NCBI RefSeq assembly: GCF_900167465.1
Contig: NZ_FUWR01000006.1
Span: forward strand, 106,948-170,947
Origin: Trichlorobacter thiogenes
GTDB lineage: Bacteria; Desulfobacterota; Desulfuromonadia; Geobacterales; Pseudopelobacteraceae
Direction of reading: 5' to 3'
DNA length: 64,000 nt
In this document: in pieces, positions 16,072 to 23,277 of the stretch
Numbering within the stretch: position 1 is the first letter of the stretch
Layout: every line of letters starts with the position of its first letter
Notes under the pieces: generated by a model
What the model was told of the DNA's origin: nothing
The model's input: only the letters and a program-made list of their open reading frames with translations
Databases searched by the model: none
Translations under genes and position numbers: made by a program

Positions 16072-16386
16072 TCAGATCAGACAGAGTGTTGAGAGGATCC
16101 TGCTTGCAGATTCATCAGCTGCATTAACGACGCAGATCCCTGATTTCAACATTGATTCTTTAATCTCTTTTTCAGGCATATGGGTACAGACAAGCTGTTT
16201 GACATTCAGAGAAATCAGCCACGCAGCTAAAAGAGGCTGTTCGCTGGCATCCCAGACCCCCATGTTGACATTGCTGGTGCTTCCGTTTCTGTCGTCGTAT
16301 TCCAGCAAGAAAAAGATCCGCTCAAACCCTTTGCCTTCATAGGTGAGTGAGCCGTAGTACGGTATAGCTGTCTTGATTATGGTCAT
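16072..16386 (-). CDS. Possible NifX-like small protein
   Basis: A 104-residue protein beginning MTIIKTAIPYYGSL. The later part, LISLNVKQLVCTHMPEKEI followed by SGICVV, follows the strand-helix-strand rhythm of NifX/MTH1175 domains ('...VD.LV.G..G......L...GI.V'). The N-terminal strand with FERIFFLLEYD also fits. No clear ribosome binding site is visible. The 237-bp gap between this gene and 15834 shows no other coding signal. The family assignment is uncertain. Confidence 0.5.
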   Translation of the reverse strand: MTIIKTAIPYYGSLTYEGKGFERIFFLLEYDDRNGSTSNVNMGVWDASEQPLLAAWLISLNVKQLVCTHMPEKEIKESMLKSGICVVNAADESASRILSTLCLI

Positions 16387-16440
16387 GGATTGGTTACTTT
16401 GGTTTTGTCCGGCAGAAGTAGATTACTCAGAGAAACGTAT

Positions 16441-16474
16441 ACACAGGGTGTCTTCTGAATTAGACACCCTGTGT
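16441..16474 (-). terminator. Strong hairpin, probable terminator of sigma54 unit 3
   Basis: ACACAGGGTGTC (16441-16452) / GACACCCTGTGT (16463-16474) is a perfect 12-bp stem just after the stop of the 58-residue protein gene. The T-tract on the minus strand is weak (TATACGTTTCTC), so termination may be partial or the hairpin may protect the RNA 3' end. Confidence 0.6.
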
Positions 16475-16496
16475 ACACGAGGATTACTGTACTGGG

Positions 16497-16673
16497 TCAG
16501 TGTGCAGTTTCCTGTGTGTTGTTCTTGCCGCTCATCATGTAGCGATAGAACATGGGAAAACCGACAAAGAAGGCAACGCAGATCAGGTATTCAACGGTCT
16601 TGATATACTGGTAAAAATCAACCAGGGTGTAGACAGATTTTACATGGCCTATGGTATCGAAAAGTGCTGACAT
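16497..16673 (-). CDS. 58-residue single-span membrane protein (copy 2)
   Basis: Reads MSALFDTIGHVKSVYTLVDF onward and ends NNTQETAH; GGAGG precedes the ATG. Residues 8-50 are the same as copy 1 at 13813-13989, with differences only at the ends. Last gene of the unit that starts at 17617. In this unit it is not followed by cytochrome genes, so the small-protein set appears to be a module in its own right. Confidence 0.85.
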   Translation of the reverse strand: MSALFDTIGHVKSVYTLVDFYQYIKTVEYLICVAFFVGFPMFYRYMMSGKNNTQETAH

Positions 16674-16697
16674 GGTGGTATCCTCCTGTATGGTTAG

Positions 16698-16964
16698 CTA
16701 CCTGTTGGATGAGGTTGAACGAGCTTCCTTGTTTTTAACTGCCTCAGCTGCGCCCTTGATCATGCCGTACAGACTGATGAGTGCCGGGATGGTCTGGACA
16801 ACAACTACCAGGGCCAGGAATCCGGCAAATGCCAGCACCAGAATGCCGCTGTTATAGGTCAGGCTGGTATCAATGACATCACCATGACCGGCAGAAGCAA
16901 AGGCGGTTGTCAGGCTTGCAAGCAGCAGGGTTACGGTGTTGATCATAGTTGCGGTTGTTTTCAT
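16698..16964 (-). CDS. Small membrane protein, family B (copy 2)
   Basis: An 88-residue protein with AAGGAG before the ATG. A signal-like N-terminus (TTAFASAG) is followed by the block DTSLTYNSGILVLAFAGF, continuous with the TM helix through VVVVQTIPALISLYGM. Identical to the 7455 copy over the central 36 or so residues apart from one or two positions. The near-identical core against divergent ends implies strong constraint on the helix and its periplasmic lead-in. Confidence 0.85.
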   Translation of the reverse strand: MKTTATMINTVTLLLASLTTAFASAGHGDVIDTSLTYNSGILVLAFAGFLALVVVVQTIPALISLYGMIKGAAEAVKNKEARSTSSNR

Positions 16965-16982
16965 GGCATTTCTCCTTTTGAT

Positions 16983-17369
16983 CTAGCAGTAGCAACGCTT
17001 TGGTTGGTGTAAGGCACAGTTGATAACCTGCTTCAACTCTTCCCTGTCTTCGGGCAGTACCGGCCGGAGCAGGTGATAAAAAATCCCTTCGTTACGCATC
17101 TTGCGAATCACCGGCAATGAAGCCTCGTTTGATACCAGTATGATGGTCAGGTTTCGGCAGCACTTTTTAAAAAGCGGAATCAGGTCTGTTGCTGCCAGTT
17201 CATCAAAGCTGCTCCCCAATAAAATAACTTGTGCTGTTTTTTTCAAGATCCCCTGCAGTACCGCAGCAGCCGTGGTGGTGACGGTCACGTTATAACCGGC
17301 TTCCATACAGAGGTCTGCCATTACCTTACGTGATTCAGGGTGCTCTTCAGCGATTAAGATCCGGTTCAT
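16983..17369 (-). CDS. Degenerate (pseudo-)receiver domain protein, copy 2
   Basis: A 128-residue paralogue of 14055-14435. The N-terminal acidic pair is EE (ILIAEEH), the phosphoacceptor position is Gly52 (VILLGSSFDE) and the conserved Lys is Arg102 (LLRPVLPED). All three catalytic features of a receiver are therefore altered, more than in copy 1. Overall identity with copy 1 is high, including SLPVIRKMR-EGIFYH. Located between family A and family B genes. Confidence 0.85.
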   Translation of the reverse strand: MNRILIAEEHPESRKVMADLCMEAGYNVTVTTTAAAVLQGILKKTAQVILLGSSFDELAATDLIPLFKKCCRNLTIILVSNEASLPVIRKMRNEGIFYHLLRPVLPEDREELKQVINCALHQPKRCYC

Positions 17370-17380
17370 AGCTGACCCCT

Positions 17381-17617
17381 TCAGTGTTTATTGACGGTAA
17401 TTTCTTTATCTGAGTGGGCAAAAAGCCCTTTCAGCATTGAGGCAAATAGAATCATGGCCGGTACCGCCTGCACCATAATCACCATGACACCAAAGCCTAT
17501 GAAGGCCCAGATCAACAGGCCGTTTTCTTCAGCGCCAGCACCGGTTGTTGCTGCAAAAGCTGCTGCTGCACCTGCGCCGATTAGTGCTATGATCATTTTG
17601 ATGATTGTTGCTTTCAT
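17381..17617 (-). CDS. Small membrane protein, family A (first gene of sigma54 unit 3)
   Basis: A 78-residue protein with GGGGG before the ATG. Ala-rich signal-like segment to about residue 22, then LLIWAFIGFGVMVIMVQAVPA in the TM helix and a short polar tail. Homologous to the genes at 7169 and 14466 and in the same first position behind a sigma54 promoter. Confidence 0.82.
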   Translation of the reverse strand: MKATIIKMIIALIGAGAAAAFAATTGAGAEENGLLIWAFIGFGVMVIMVQAVPAMILFASMLKGLFAHSDKEITVNKH

Positions 17618-17662
17618 GACATCCCCCTTTTACTGCATCAGTTCCCGCTTGTTGTTCTAATA

Positions 17663-17678
17663 AGCACAGACAGTGCCA
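17663..17678 (-). promoter_or_regulatory. Sigma54 (-24/-12) promoter of unit 3
   Basis: Minus strand: TGGCACTGTCTGTGCT, with GG and GC separated by 10 bp. It lies 46 bp upstream of the start at 17617. Third member of the promoter set with 7103 and 14768. Confidence 0.87.
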
Positions 17679-17842
17679 ACGGCTGGCTACTTATGGTATT
17701 TAGTTGTAATTGAATGATATTATTGCGATAAAATTATGGCAAGGCCAAGGCGGGCGGGGGTCAATGATCCGCTGAGGAGTATTGCTTTGCTATGCACCAA
17801 ACCGAAAAAATAACGTGATTATGAGGCTAAGATGCTGATAAG

Positions 17843-17855
17843 ACTGTAATACAGT
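17843..17855. promoter_or_regulatory. Palindrome upstream of sigma54 unit 3
   Basis: ACTGTA-A-TACAGT, a perfect 13-bp palindrome about 170 bp upstream of the promoter at 17663. It shares the ACTG[CT]A core with the repeats at 6884 and the palindrome at 14876. It is a candidate enhancer. The rest of the 310-bp gap (17618-17927) shows no gene. Confidence 0.4.
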
Positions 17856-17927
17856 ATATGGCAGGAAAGAAGGCTGCTGTATGAAGGAATCATGCAGGGG
17901 GATATTCGGCTGGAGATACTATGCTGA

Positions 17928-19343
17928 TCAAGCGGAACCGGGCTCTTGAATCGGCAGACAAACCGCAATGGTCGTGCCTTCGTCTGAGGATGAGGCTATG
18001 GAAACAAAGCCACCATGCTGCTGCAGGGTACCAAAGGCCATTGAAAGACCCAGGCCGGTACCTTGGCCCACCTCTTTGGTGGTAAAAAACGGATCAAATA
18101 TCTTCTGCCTGATCTCTTCTGGAATACCGCTCCCTTGATCAGTCACCATCAAACGGGCAAAAGGCCCACGGTGAGAAGAGTTGTGGAGCCGCAACAACTC
18201 CTGATCAGGAATCAACACCTTCTTGGTCGCAACCGTAATGGTACCGCCGGCAGGCATGGCATCACGGGCATTGGTCAGGAGGTTAAACAAGACCTGCTGC
18301 AGCAGGGTACTGTCAGCCGTAACATGCAGTTCTTCAACGCAGGGGATAAACTCAAGCTGAATCGTCTTGGGTAACAATTTCCGGCCCAGCAGCAAGGCAT
18401 CCGTCAGCATTCGGTTCAGCTCCAGTGGTTTCATCCGCATAAACTGTTTGCGACTGAAGGCCAGCATACTGCGGGTCAGATTTGAACCACGCTCTACTGC
18501 GGTTATCATCTCCTGCAGGCTGTCATAGAGTGAATCAGTCTTGTCAAAACGTTCCATGGCAAGTCTTGTATTGTTGGATACAATCTGCAGTATGTTATTA
18601 AAGTCGTGGGCGATACCGCCTGAAAGCTGCCCCACCGCCTCCATTTTCTGGGCCTGGCGTAACTGCTCCTCTATCTGGAGTTTTTCCGTTATATCCATGA
18701 AACTGCAGACCATACCAACCGCCTGCTGACCATCCCGCATCGGCAGCACACTGTAGGATACCGGAAAAAAACTGCCATCCCTGCGCCAGAATACCTCGTT
18801 CTCAATCACGTTGACCACGCCGGTTTCACTCATCCGGTGGGCTGTACACTCCTCAGCCGGATAGTGGCTGCCGTCTGCTCTGGTGTGGTGCATCAGGTTA
18901 TGCATCTGTTGCCCCAGCAACTGCTCCGGGGTGTCAAACCCCAACATCCGGGCACAGGCCTTATTGGCCATGGTGCAGCAACCGTGATGATCAGTGCCGT
19001 AGATCCCCTCCTGGGTTGAGTCCAGCAATAGCTGGATTTTGTACAGATGCTCCTGCTGCTTAGAATCACTGATAAGTTGCTGTTTGCGCTTGATGGCAAA
19101 AAGAAGACAGACCACGCTAATCGCCACAAAGAGCAGTAATCCGACCGGTATCAGCGAACCCAGCAGATGTGCATGCAATTGTCCCAAAAACTGATCATCG
19201 GATCTTACGCCGATCTGCGTCAGGAAGGTCTTGTGGGCATGTTCATCCACTTCAAAGAGAAACAGCATGCTGCTGATATAGATCAACGAAGCCGGGATAA
19301 AACGATTTAAAAACAGCCTGACCAAGGACGGAAGCACTTTCAT
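17928..19343 (-). CDS. PAS-domain sensor histidine kinase (orphan)
   Basis: A 471-residue kinase with TM helices at about 13-30 and 62-83 enclosing a short periplasmic loop. A PAS domain lies at about 104-225 (DSTQEGIYGTDHHGCC ... GMVCSFMDITEKL). The HisKA has H in GGIAHDFNNILQ, and the HATPase has NARDAMP and GTGLGLSMAFG. The HDFNNIL box is typical of kinases that pass phosphate to separate receivers. No response regulator is adjacent; the neighbouring receivers lack the phosphoacceptor. It is transcribed divergently from the octaheme cytochrome gene. Confidence 0.9.
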   Translation of the reverse strand: MKVLPSLVRLFLNRFIPASLIYISSMLFLFEVDEHAHKTFLTQIGVRSDDQFLGQLHAHLLGSLIPVGLLLFVAISVVCLLFAIKRKQQLISDSKQQEHLYKIQLLLDSTQEGIYGTDHHGCCTMANKACARMLGFDTPEQLLGQQMHNLMHHTRADGSHYPAEECTAHRMSETGVVNVIENEVFWRRDGSFFPVSYSVLPMRDGQQAVGMVCSFMDITEKLQIEEQLRQAQKMEAVGQLSGGIAHDFNNILQIVSNNTRLAMERFDKTDSLYDSLQEMITAVERGSNLTRSMLAFSRKQFMRMKPLELNRMLTDALLLGRKLLPKTIQLEFIPCVEELHVTADSTLLQQVLFNLLTNARDAMPAGGTITVATKKVLIPDQELLRLHNSSHRGPFARLMVTDQGSGIPEEIRQKIFDPFFTTKEVGQGTGLGLSMAFGTLQQHGGFVSIASSSDEGTTIAVCLPIQEPGSA

Positions 19344-19379
19344 TATCTCTCTAACCTTAATGTATATTAATTCTATATC

Positions 19380-19407
19380 TTGACTTATAACCCGAATACC
19401 GTATAAG
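19380..19407 (+). promoter_or_regulatory. Sigma70-like promoter for the octaheme cytochrome
   Basis: TTGACT (19380-19385) and TATAAG (19402-19407) with a 16-bp spacer, in the AT-rich gap between the divergent kinase and cytochrome genes. About 95 bp upstream of the start at 19503. Confidence 0.45.
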
Positions 19408-19502
19408 GGCCATTGTTAAATACATTTAATTATATTAAGTATTTATATGGATATTCATATATTTTGACCTCGTTTAGAGGTAATCCCAAAAGGAGGATGC
19501 GT

Positions 19503-20897
19503 ATGAAACTGCAGAAGCTGATGGCGCGGGCAGCGTTGTTGCTGGGGCTTTCCCTGGCAACAAGTGCAATCGCTGGCAACCATGCCGATTACGTCGGTGC
19601 TGGTCCTTTCAAGACAGGTCCTGAAGTGACCAAGAAGTGTATGGAATGTCATGAGGCCGAGACCAAGTCGTTTATGAAGTCCGTCCATTGGACTTGGGCT
19701 AAAAAGCAGAAAATTAACGGCAAGGAGATGGAGTACGGTAAAAAGAACGCCCTTAACAACTTCTGTGTTGCCATTGATTCCAACTGGCCGCGCTGTACCA
19801 GTTGTCATGCTGGCTATGGCTGGAAGGATAAGAGTTTCGATTTTAACAAAGCTGAGAACGTAGACTGTCTGGTCTGCCATGAAACCACCGGCACCTACAA
19901 AAAGACACCAGCAGGTGCAGGCAACCCAGATAGCAAGGTCGATCTGGTGAAGGTGGCCCAGTCTGTTGGCAAACCTACCCGTCAGGCATGTGGATCCTGT
20001 CACTTCTATGGCGGCGGAGGAGACAGGGTAAAGCATGGTGATCTGGATTCCTCTCTTGCGAACCCATCAGCTGAAATTGATGTGCATATGGGCGGTAAGG
20101 CAAAGATGACTTGTCAGTCCTGTCATAAGGGTGGCAAGGATCATGCTATCAAAGGGGAGGCAATTGCAGTATCAGTTGGCGCAGGTCCCCGTATCATGGG
20201 GTGTACTGACTGTCACAAAGAGAACGTGCATAAAAACGGATTCCTGAACAAGCATGCCAAAAAGGTCGCTTGTCAGACCTGCCATATCCCGACTTTTGCC
20301 AAAGCCAAAGCAACCAAAGTATGGTGGGATTGGTCCACTGCCGGTAAAAACCTGAAGCCCGAAGAGATCAAGCATGATCAGTATGGTGAACATCTGTATG
20401 CTAAGATGAAAGGTGACTTTAAGTGGGATAAAGATGTTGTCCCAACCTATGAGTGGTATAATGGAACCGTTGATCGGGTTTTGCTCGGTGACAAGATTGA
20501 TCCTTCCAAGGTGGTCAAGCTGTCAGCGGCTAAGGGCGATCGTAAAGACCCTAACGCTAAAATCATGCCGTTTAAGATCATGCGTGGCAAGCAGCCTTAT
20601 GACAGTGTTAACAACACCGTCGCAGTGGTGAATACTTTTGGGCCGCCGACCAGTGAGACCGCTTACTGGGTCAAGTATGACTGGAACAAGGCAATAGAGG
20701 CAGGTATGAAAGCTGCCAACCAACCCTACAGTGGCAAGTATGGCTTTATTGAGACCTCAATGGTCTGGGCGGTAAACCATATGGTTGCTCCCAAAGATAA
20801 GGCTCTCAAGTGTGGTGACTGCCACGGTGATAAAGGGCGTCTGGACTGGAAAGCGCTTGGCTACAAGGGTGATCCTAAAAATCCAGCAAATCGCTAA
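19503..20897 (+). CDS. Octaheme c-type cytochrome, tetrathionate-reductase (OTR) family
   Basis: A 464-residue secreted protein; the ATG at 19503 lies 7 bases after AGGAGG and gives a clean signal peptide (to about ATSAIAG). Eight CxxCH motifs: CMECH, CTSCH, CLVCH, CGSCH, CQSCH, CTDCH, CQTCH and CGDCH. Spacing and the long haem-poor C-terminal half (residues about 270-440) match the OTR family, related to hydroxylamine oxidoreductase and known to reduce tetrathionate, nitrite and hydroxylamine in Shewanella. The physiological substrate here is not shown by sequence. It is followed by a strong terminator, so it is monocistronic. Confidence 0.92.
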   Translation: MKLQKLMARAALLLGLSLATSAIAGNHADYVGAGPFKTGPEVTKKCMECHEAETKSFMKSVHWTWAKKQKINGKEMEYGKKNALNNFCVAIDSNWPRCTSCHAGYGWKDKSFDFNKAENVDCLVCHETTGTYKKTPAGAGNPDSKVDLVKVAQSVGKPTRQACGSCHFYGGGGDRVKHGDLDSSLANPSAEIDVHMGGKAKMTCQSCHKGGKDHAIKGEAIAVSVGAGPRIMGCTDCHKENVHKNGFLNKHAKKVACQTCHIPTFAKAKATKVWWDWSTAGKNLKPEEIKHDQYGEHLYAKMKGDFKWDKDVVPTYEWYNGTVDRVLLGDKIDPSKVVKLSAAKGDRKDPNAKIMPFKIMRGKQPYDSVNNTVAVVNTFGPPTSETAYWVKYDWNKAIEAGMKAANQPYSGKYGFIETSMVWAVNHMVAPKDKALKCGDCHGDKGRLDWKALGYKGDPKNPANR

Positions 20898-20921
20898 GCT
20901 GTATATAAGTGTTTTTTGAAT

Positions 20922-20955
20922 AAACAGGCCCGTAGATATCTCTACGGGCCTGTTT
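20922..20955 (+). terminator. Rho-independent terminator
   Basis: Perfect 15-bp stem AAACAGGCCCGTAGA / TCTACGGGCCTGTTT with a TATC loop, 25 bp after the octaheme cytochrome stop. The following 260 bp hold no recognisable gene. The reading frame near 21040-21125 encoding WAKFTEWLNEVCECC looks like a stray remnant. Confidence 0.88.
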
Positions 20956-21219
20956 GGTGCGTAACTTGTTATAATCTATCTTCTTTGGAGTGATTACTAA
21001 GCTGCGGTGACTGACTACAACAATGGCTGCGAGATGTTTTCAATCAAGACTTGTTGCCCGAACCCTGGGCTAAGTTTACAGAATGGCTGAATGAGGTGTG
21101 TGAATGCTGCGAAGATCGGGATTGAGCGTGTCTTGCGTTAAGCTATGGAGAAAGCATGTTATTATTTGTGCCTAGTTTGGGTCTACTCCAACTTGACGTC
21201 AGGCATCATGCCCCTACAG

Positions 21220-21287
21220 TGTCAGAATAGAATCATTTTAGTATTTACCTGACATGTGTTAAAATATGTTTAGATCTTAATCTGACA
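21220..21287 (+). promoter_or_regulatory. Resolvase recombination (res-like) site
   Basis: Two inverted-repeat subsites lie just upstream of the resolvase gene. The first (21220-21254) begins TGTCAGAATAG and ends TTTACCTGACA. The second (21257-21287) begins TGTTAAAATAT and ends TTAATCTGACA. The TGTCAG..TA half-sites and 31-35 bp lengths resemble the subsites of Tn3-type res regions, which usually also hold the tnpR promoter. Confidence 0.65.
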
Positions 21288-21303
21288 TATTGCGGGGGGA
21301 CAT

Positions 21304-21861
21304 ATGACAGGGCAGCGGGTTGGTTATGTGAGGGTGAGCTCTTACGATCAAAATCCGGATCGCCAACTAGACCAAGTTCAGTTTGATCGACTTTTCAGCG
21401 ACAGAGCATCTGGAAAGGACACAAAAAGGCCTGAATTATCAGCAATGATGTCTTACGTCCGGGAGGGTGATGTTGTTGTTGTGCATAGCCTCGACCGCCT
21501 GGCTCGGAATCTTGATGACCTTAGACGAATTGTGCAACAACTGACGAGCATGGGCGTGACAGTAGAATTTGTAAAAGAAGGGCTAACCTTCACAAATGAA
21601 ACAACTCCTATGGGGACGTTGCTGCTGTCAGTTATGGGTGCTTTTGCTGAATTTGAACGGTCGATTATACGTGAGCGTCAGCGTGAGGGTATTGCGCTTG
21701 CAAAACGACGTGGGGTTTATCGGGGGCGGGCAAAAAGTTTGTCGGTTGAACAGGTTAATCAGCTTAAAAAAAGAGTGCAGGCTGGAGATAAAAAGGCCGT
21801 AATTGCACGTGATTTAGGTATAAGTCGTGAGACTTTATATCAGTACATCAAGAATGGGTAA
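21304..21861 (+). CDS. Serine recombinase, resolvase/invertase family
   Basis: A 185-residue protein with GGGGGGA before the ATG. The N-terminal catalytic domain has Ser12 in GYVRVSSYDQN, the LDRLARNL motif near residue 63-70, and E/R-rich IIRERQREGIALAKRRG at the dimer helix. A C-terminal helix-turn-helix (KKAVIARDLGISRETLYQY) binds DNA. Size and adjacent subsites suit a transposon or plasmid resolvase. No transposase is nearby, so it may serve an integrative or plasmid-derived element rather than an intact transposon. Confidence 0.92.
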   Translation: MTGQRVGYVRVSSYDQNPDRQLDQVQFDRLFSDRASGKDTKRPELSAMMSYVREGDVVVVHSLDRLARNLDDLRRIVQQLTSMGVTVEFVKEGLTFTNETTPMGTLLLSVMGAFAEFERSIIRERQREGIALAKRRGVYRGRAKSLSVEQVNQLKKRVQAGDKKAVIARDLGISRETLYQYIKNG

Positions 21862-21899
21862 ACACGCATAGCTTTTCAGCCTCAACAAGGTTACTCCAC

Positions 21900-22271
21900 C
21901 TACTCATCACCGCATAATGGTTGCCGATTCAGCTCTTCACGGTACTGCCGCCACAGCGGCAGATACTGGTCCATCAACGCCTTAAAGCGGTCATTGTGAT
22001 GCTTTTCCAGCAGGTGCATCAGCTCATGGACGATGATGTATTCAAGGCAGTGGATAGGCTTCTTGATCAACTCAAGATTCAGCCAGACACGCCGGGCAGT
22101 TGGGTTGCAGGTGCCCCAGCGGGTCTTCATCCGCTTGATGCCAAAGCTGTCAATCTGCACACCGATGACCTGCTGCCACTTGTCCAGCAGTTCCGGAAGT
22201 TGTTCCTTCATCTGTTTGCGGTACCAGATATAGTGCAAATGTCGATGTTTTTGTTCATACATACCTGACAT
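21900..22271 (-). pseudogene. N-terminally truncated YgjP/DUF45-type zinc metallopeptidase
   Basis: A 123-residue remnant with the catalytic motif HELMHLLEKHH followed by RFKALMDQYLP, and RWGTCNP upstream, both diagnostic of the YgjP (M48-related, DUF45) family. Full-length members are roughly 220-240 residues, so about the first 100 are missing. The open frame begins at a TGTCAGGTA sequence identical to a resolvase half-site, suggesting the 5' end was lost in a recombination event. YgjP genes often accompany type I restriction modules; none is present here. Confidence 0.75.
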
Positions 22272-22429
22272 ATCACATTTAATAAAACTTCATAATAACG
22301 GCTTGTTGTAAAAAAATGCTCCGGTGATTTGCTTTTTGCCCATCCGATTTGCCATGATGATCTCACGGCACCGATCCTGCGATATATTCAACACGCAGGA
22401 CATGCTGTCCAGTAGTACTGAAACGGTAT

Positions 22430-22465
22430 TACTGAGTATTACGATACTACTCACTACTGAGTATT
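22430..22465 (+). promoter_or_regulatory. Direct repeats in front of the KfrA-like gene
   Basis: TACTGAGTATT occurs at 22430-22440 and 22455-22465, 25 bp apart, with GTATTACGATAC between. KfrA proteins repress their own promoter by binding such repeats, so this is a likely autoregulatory operator. The rest of the 22272-22483 gap shows no confident gene. Confidence 0.55.
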
Positions 22466-22483
22466 GCCAGGAGGGTTCAGGTA

Positions 22484-23275
22484 ATGGATGCATCAACAGG
22501 GCGGAGAATATGTACAAGAGAGATGGTGGTTGAGGCTGTAGTTGACTGCAGAGAGCGCGGCATTGTCAGCCGTATCGACGGTGTGACGCCGCCGTCACAT
22601 GAGATTTCCGCATTTATCAGAAAAACCTATGACCTTAATCCATCTGCCAGCACGGTCCTCCGTTTACGCAACGAGGTGATGGCTGAACTGCAGCAGGCCA
22701 CGTCTGCACCGTCACGCCAGCAGCAACCCGCTGTCCTGCGCCCGGAGATCGAGCAGTTGCTGGACAGAGCCGTACAGCAGACTCAGGCAAGCATTGGCGA
22801 GTTGGCCCGTATGCTGGCCGGTATCCAGAAAAATACTGATGATGAGTTTGCCAGGCGCCTCAATCAGAGCATCGAGCATAACAATCAGGAGGCTCAACAG
22901 CAGACTGCACTGATGACTGAGGAATTGGAGTCAGCTTACCAGCGGATAAATGATCTGGAGGATCGATTGAACAACATGTCCCGCCAACTGGATGCGACAA
23001 GGGCTGAGGCCGCCACAGAGCGGGCCAGGGCAGCAACATTTGAGCAGGTCAACACTGCGCTGCTGGTCCAGTTCTCAGTAGCCAGTGTGTCCATACATGC
23101 CGACCAACCTGCTGCCGCAGTTCAACAGAGTCAAACGGTCGAGCAACCGACACAACCGACAACTGATCAATCAGGCGCCGGCACACCTATTGCTGGAGAA
23201 CAGACAGCGGTTAAAAGCTCGCGCAGGGGCCGACCACGTGTCACAACTCCAATAATTGAACAGGAGGCAGCATAA
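22484..23275 (+). CDS. KfrA-like DNA-binding coiled-coil protein
   Basis: A 263-residue protein with AGGAGG nine bases before the ATG. The N-terminal about 75 residues form a winged-helix-like domain typical of KfrA_N (TREMVVEAVVDCRERGI ... PSASTVLRLRNEV). A long alpha-helical coiled coil follows (about 100-190, rich in Gln/Glu/Ala), then a Thr/Gln-rich linker and a basic SRRGRPRVTT tail. KfrA proteins organise plasmid DNA and repress their own transcription. On the chromosome they mark plasmid-derived or integrative elements. Co-directional with the 92-residue gene two bases downstream. Confidence 0.82.
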   Translation: MDASTGRRICTREMVVEAVVDCRERGIVSRIDGVTPPSHEISAFIRKTYDLNPSASTVLRLRNEVMAELQQATSAPSRQQQPAVLRPEIEQLLDRAVQQTQASIGELARMLAGIQKNTDDEFARRLNQSIEHNNQEAQQQTALMTEELESAYQRINDLEDRLNNMSRQLDATRAEAATERARAATFEQVNTALLVQFSVASVSIHADQPAAAVQQSQTVEQPTQPTTDQSGAGTPIAGEQTAVKSSRRGRPRVTTPIIEQEAA

Positions 23276-23277
23276 TT

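Noticed and set aside
21040..21125. Short frame encoding WAKFTEWLNEVCECC
   Set aside because: No start, no ribosome site and under 30 residues. Probably a stray or decayed fragment.
20956..21219. Second copy of the tRNA-Gly 3' end as the left attachment site
   Set aside because: Only very short matches such as TTGGAG were visible. Nothing long enough to call.
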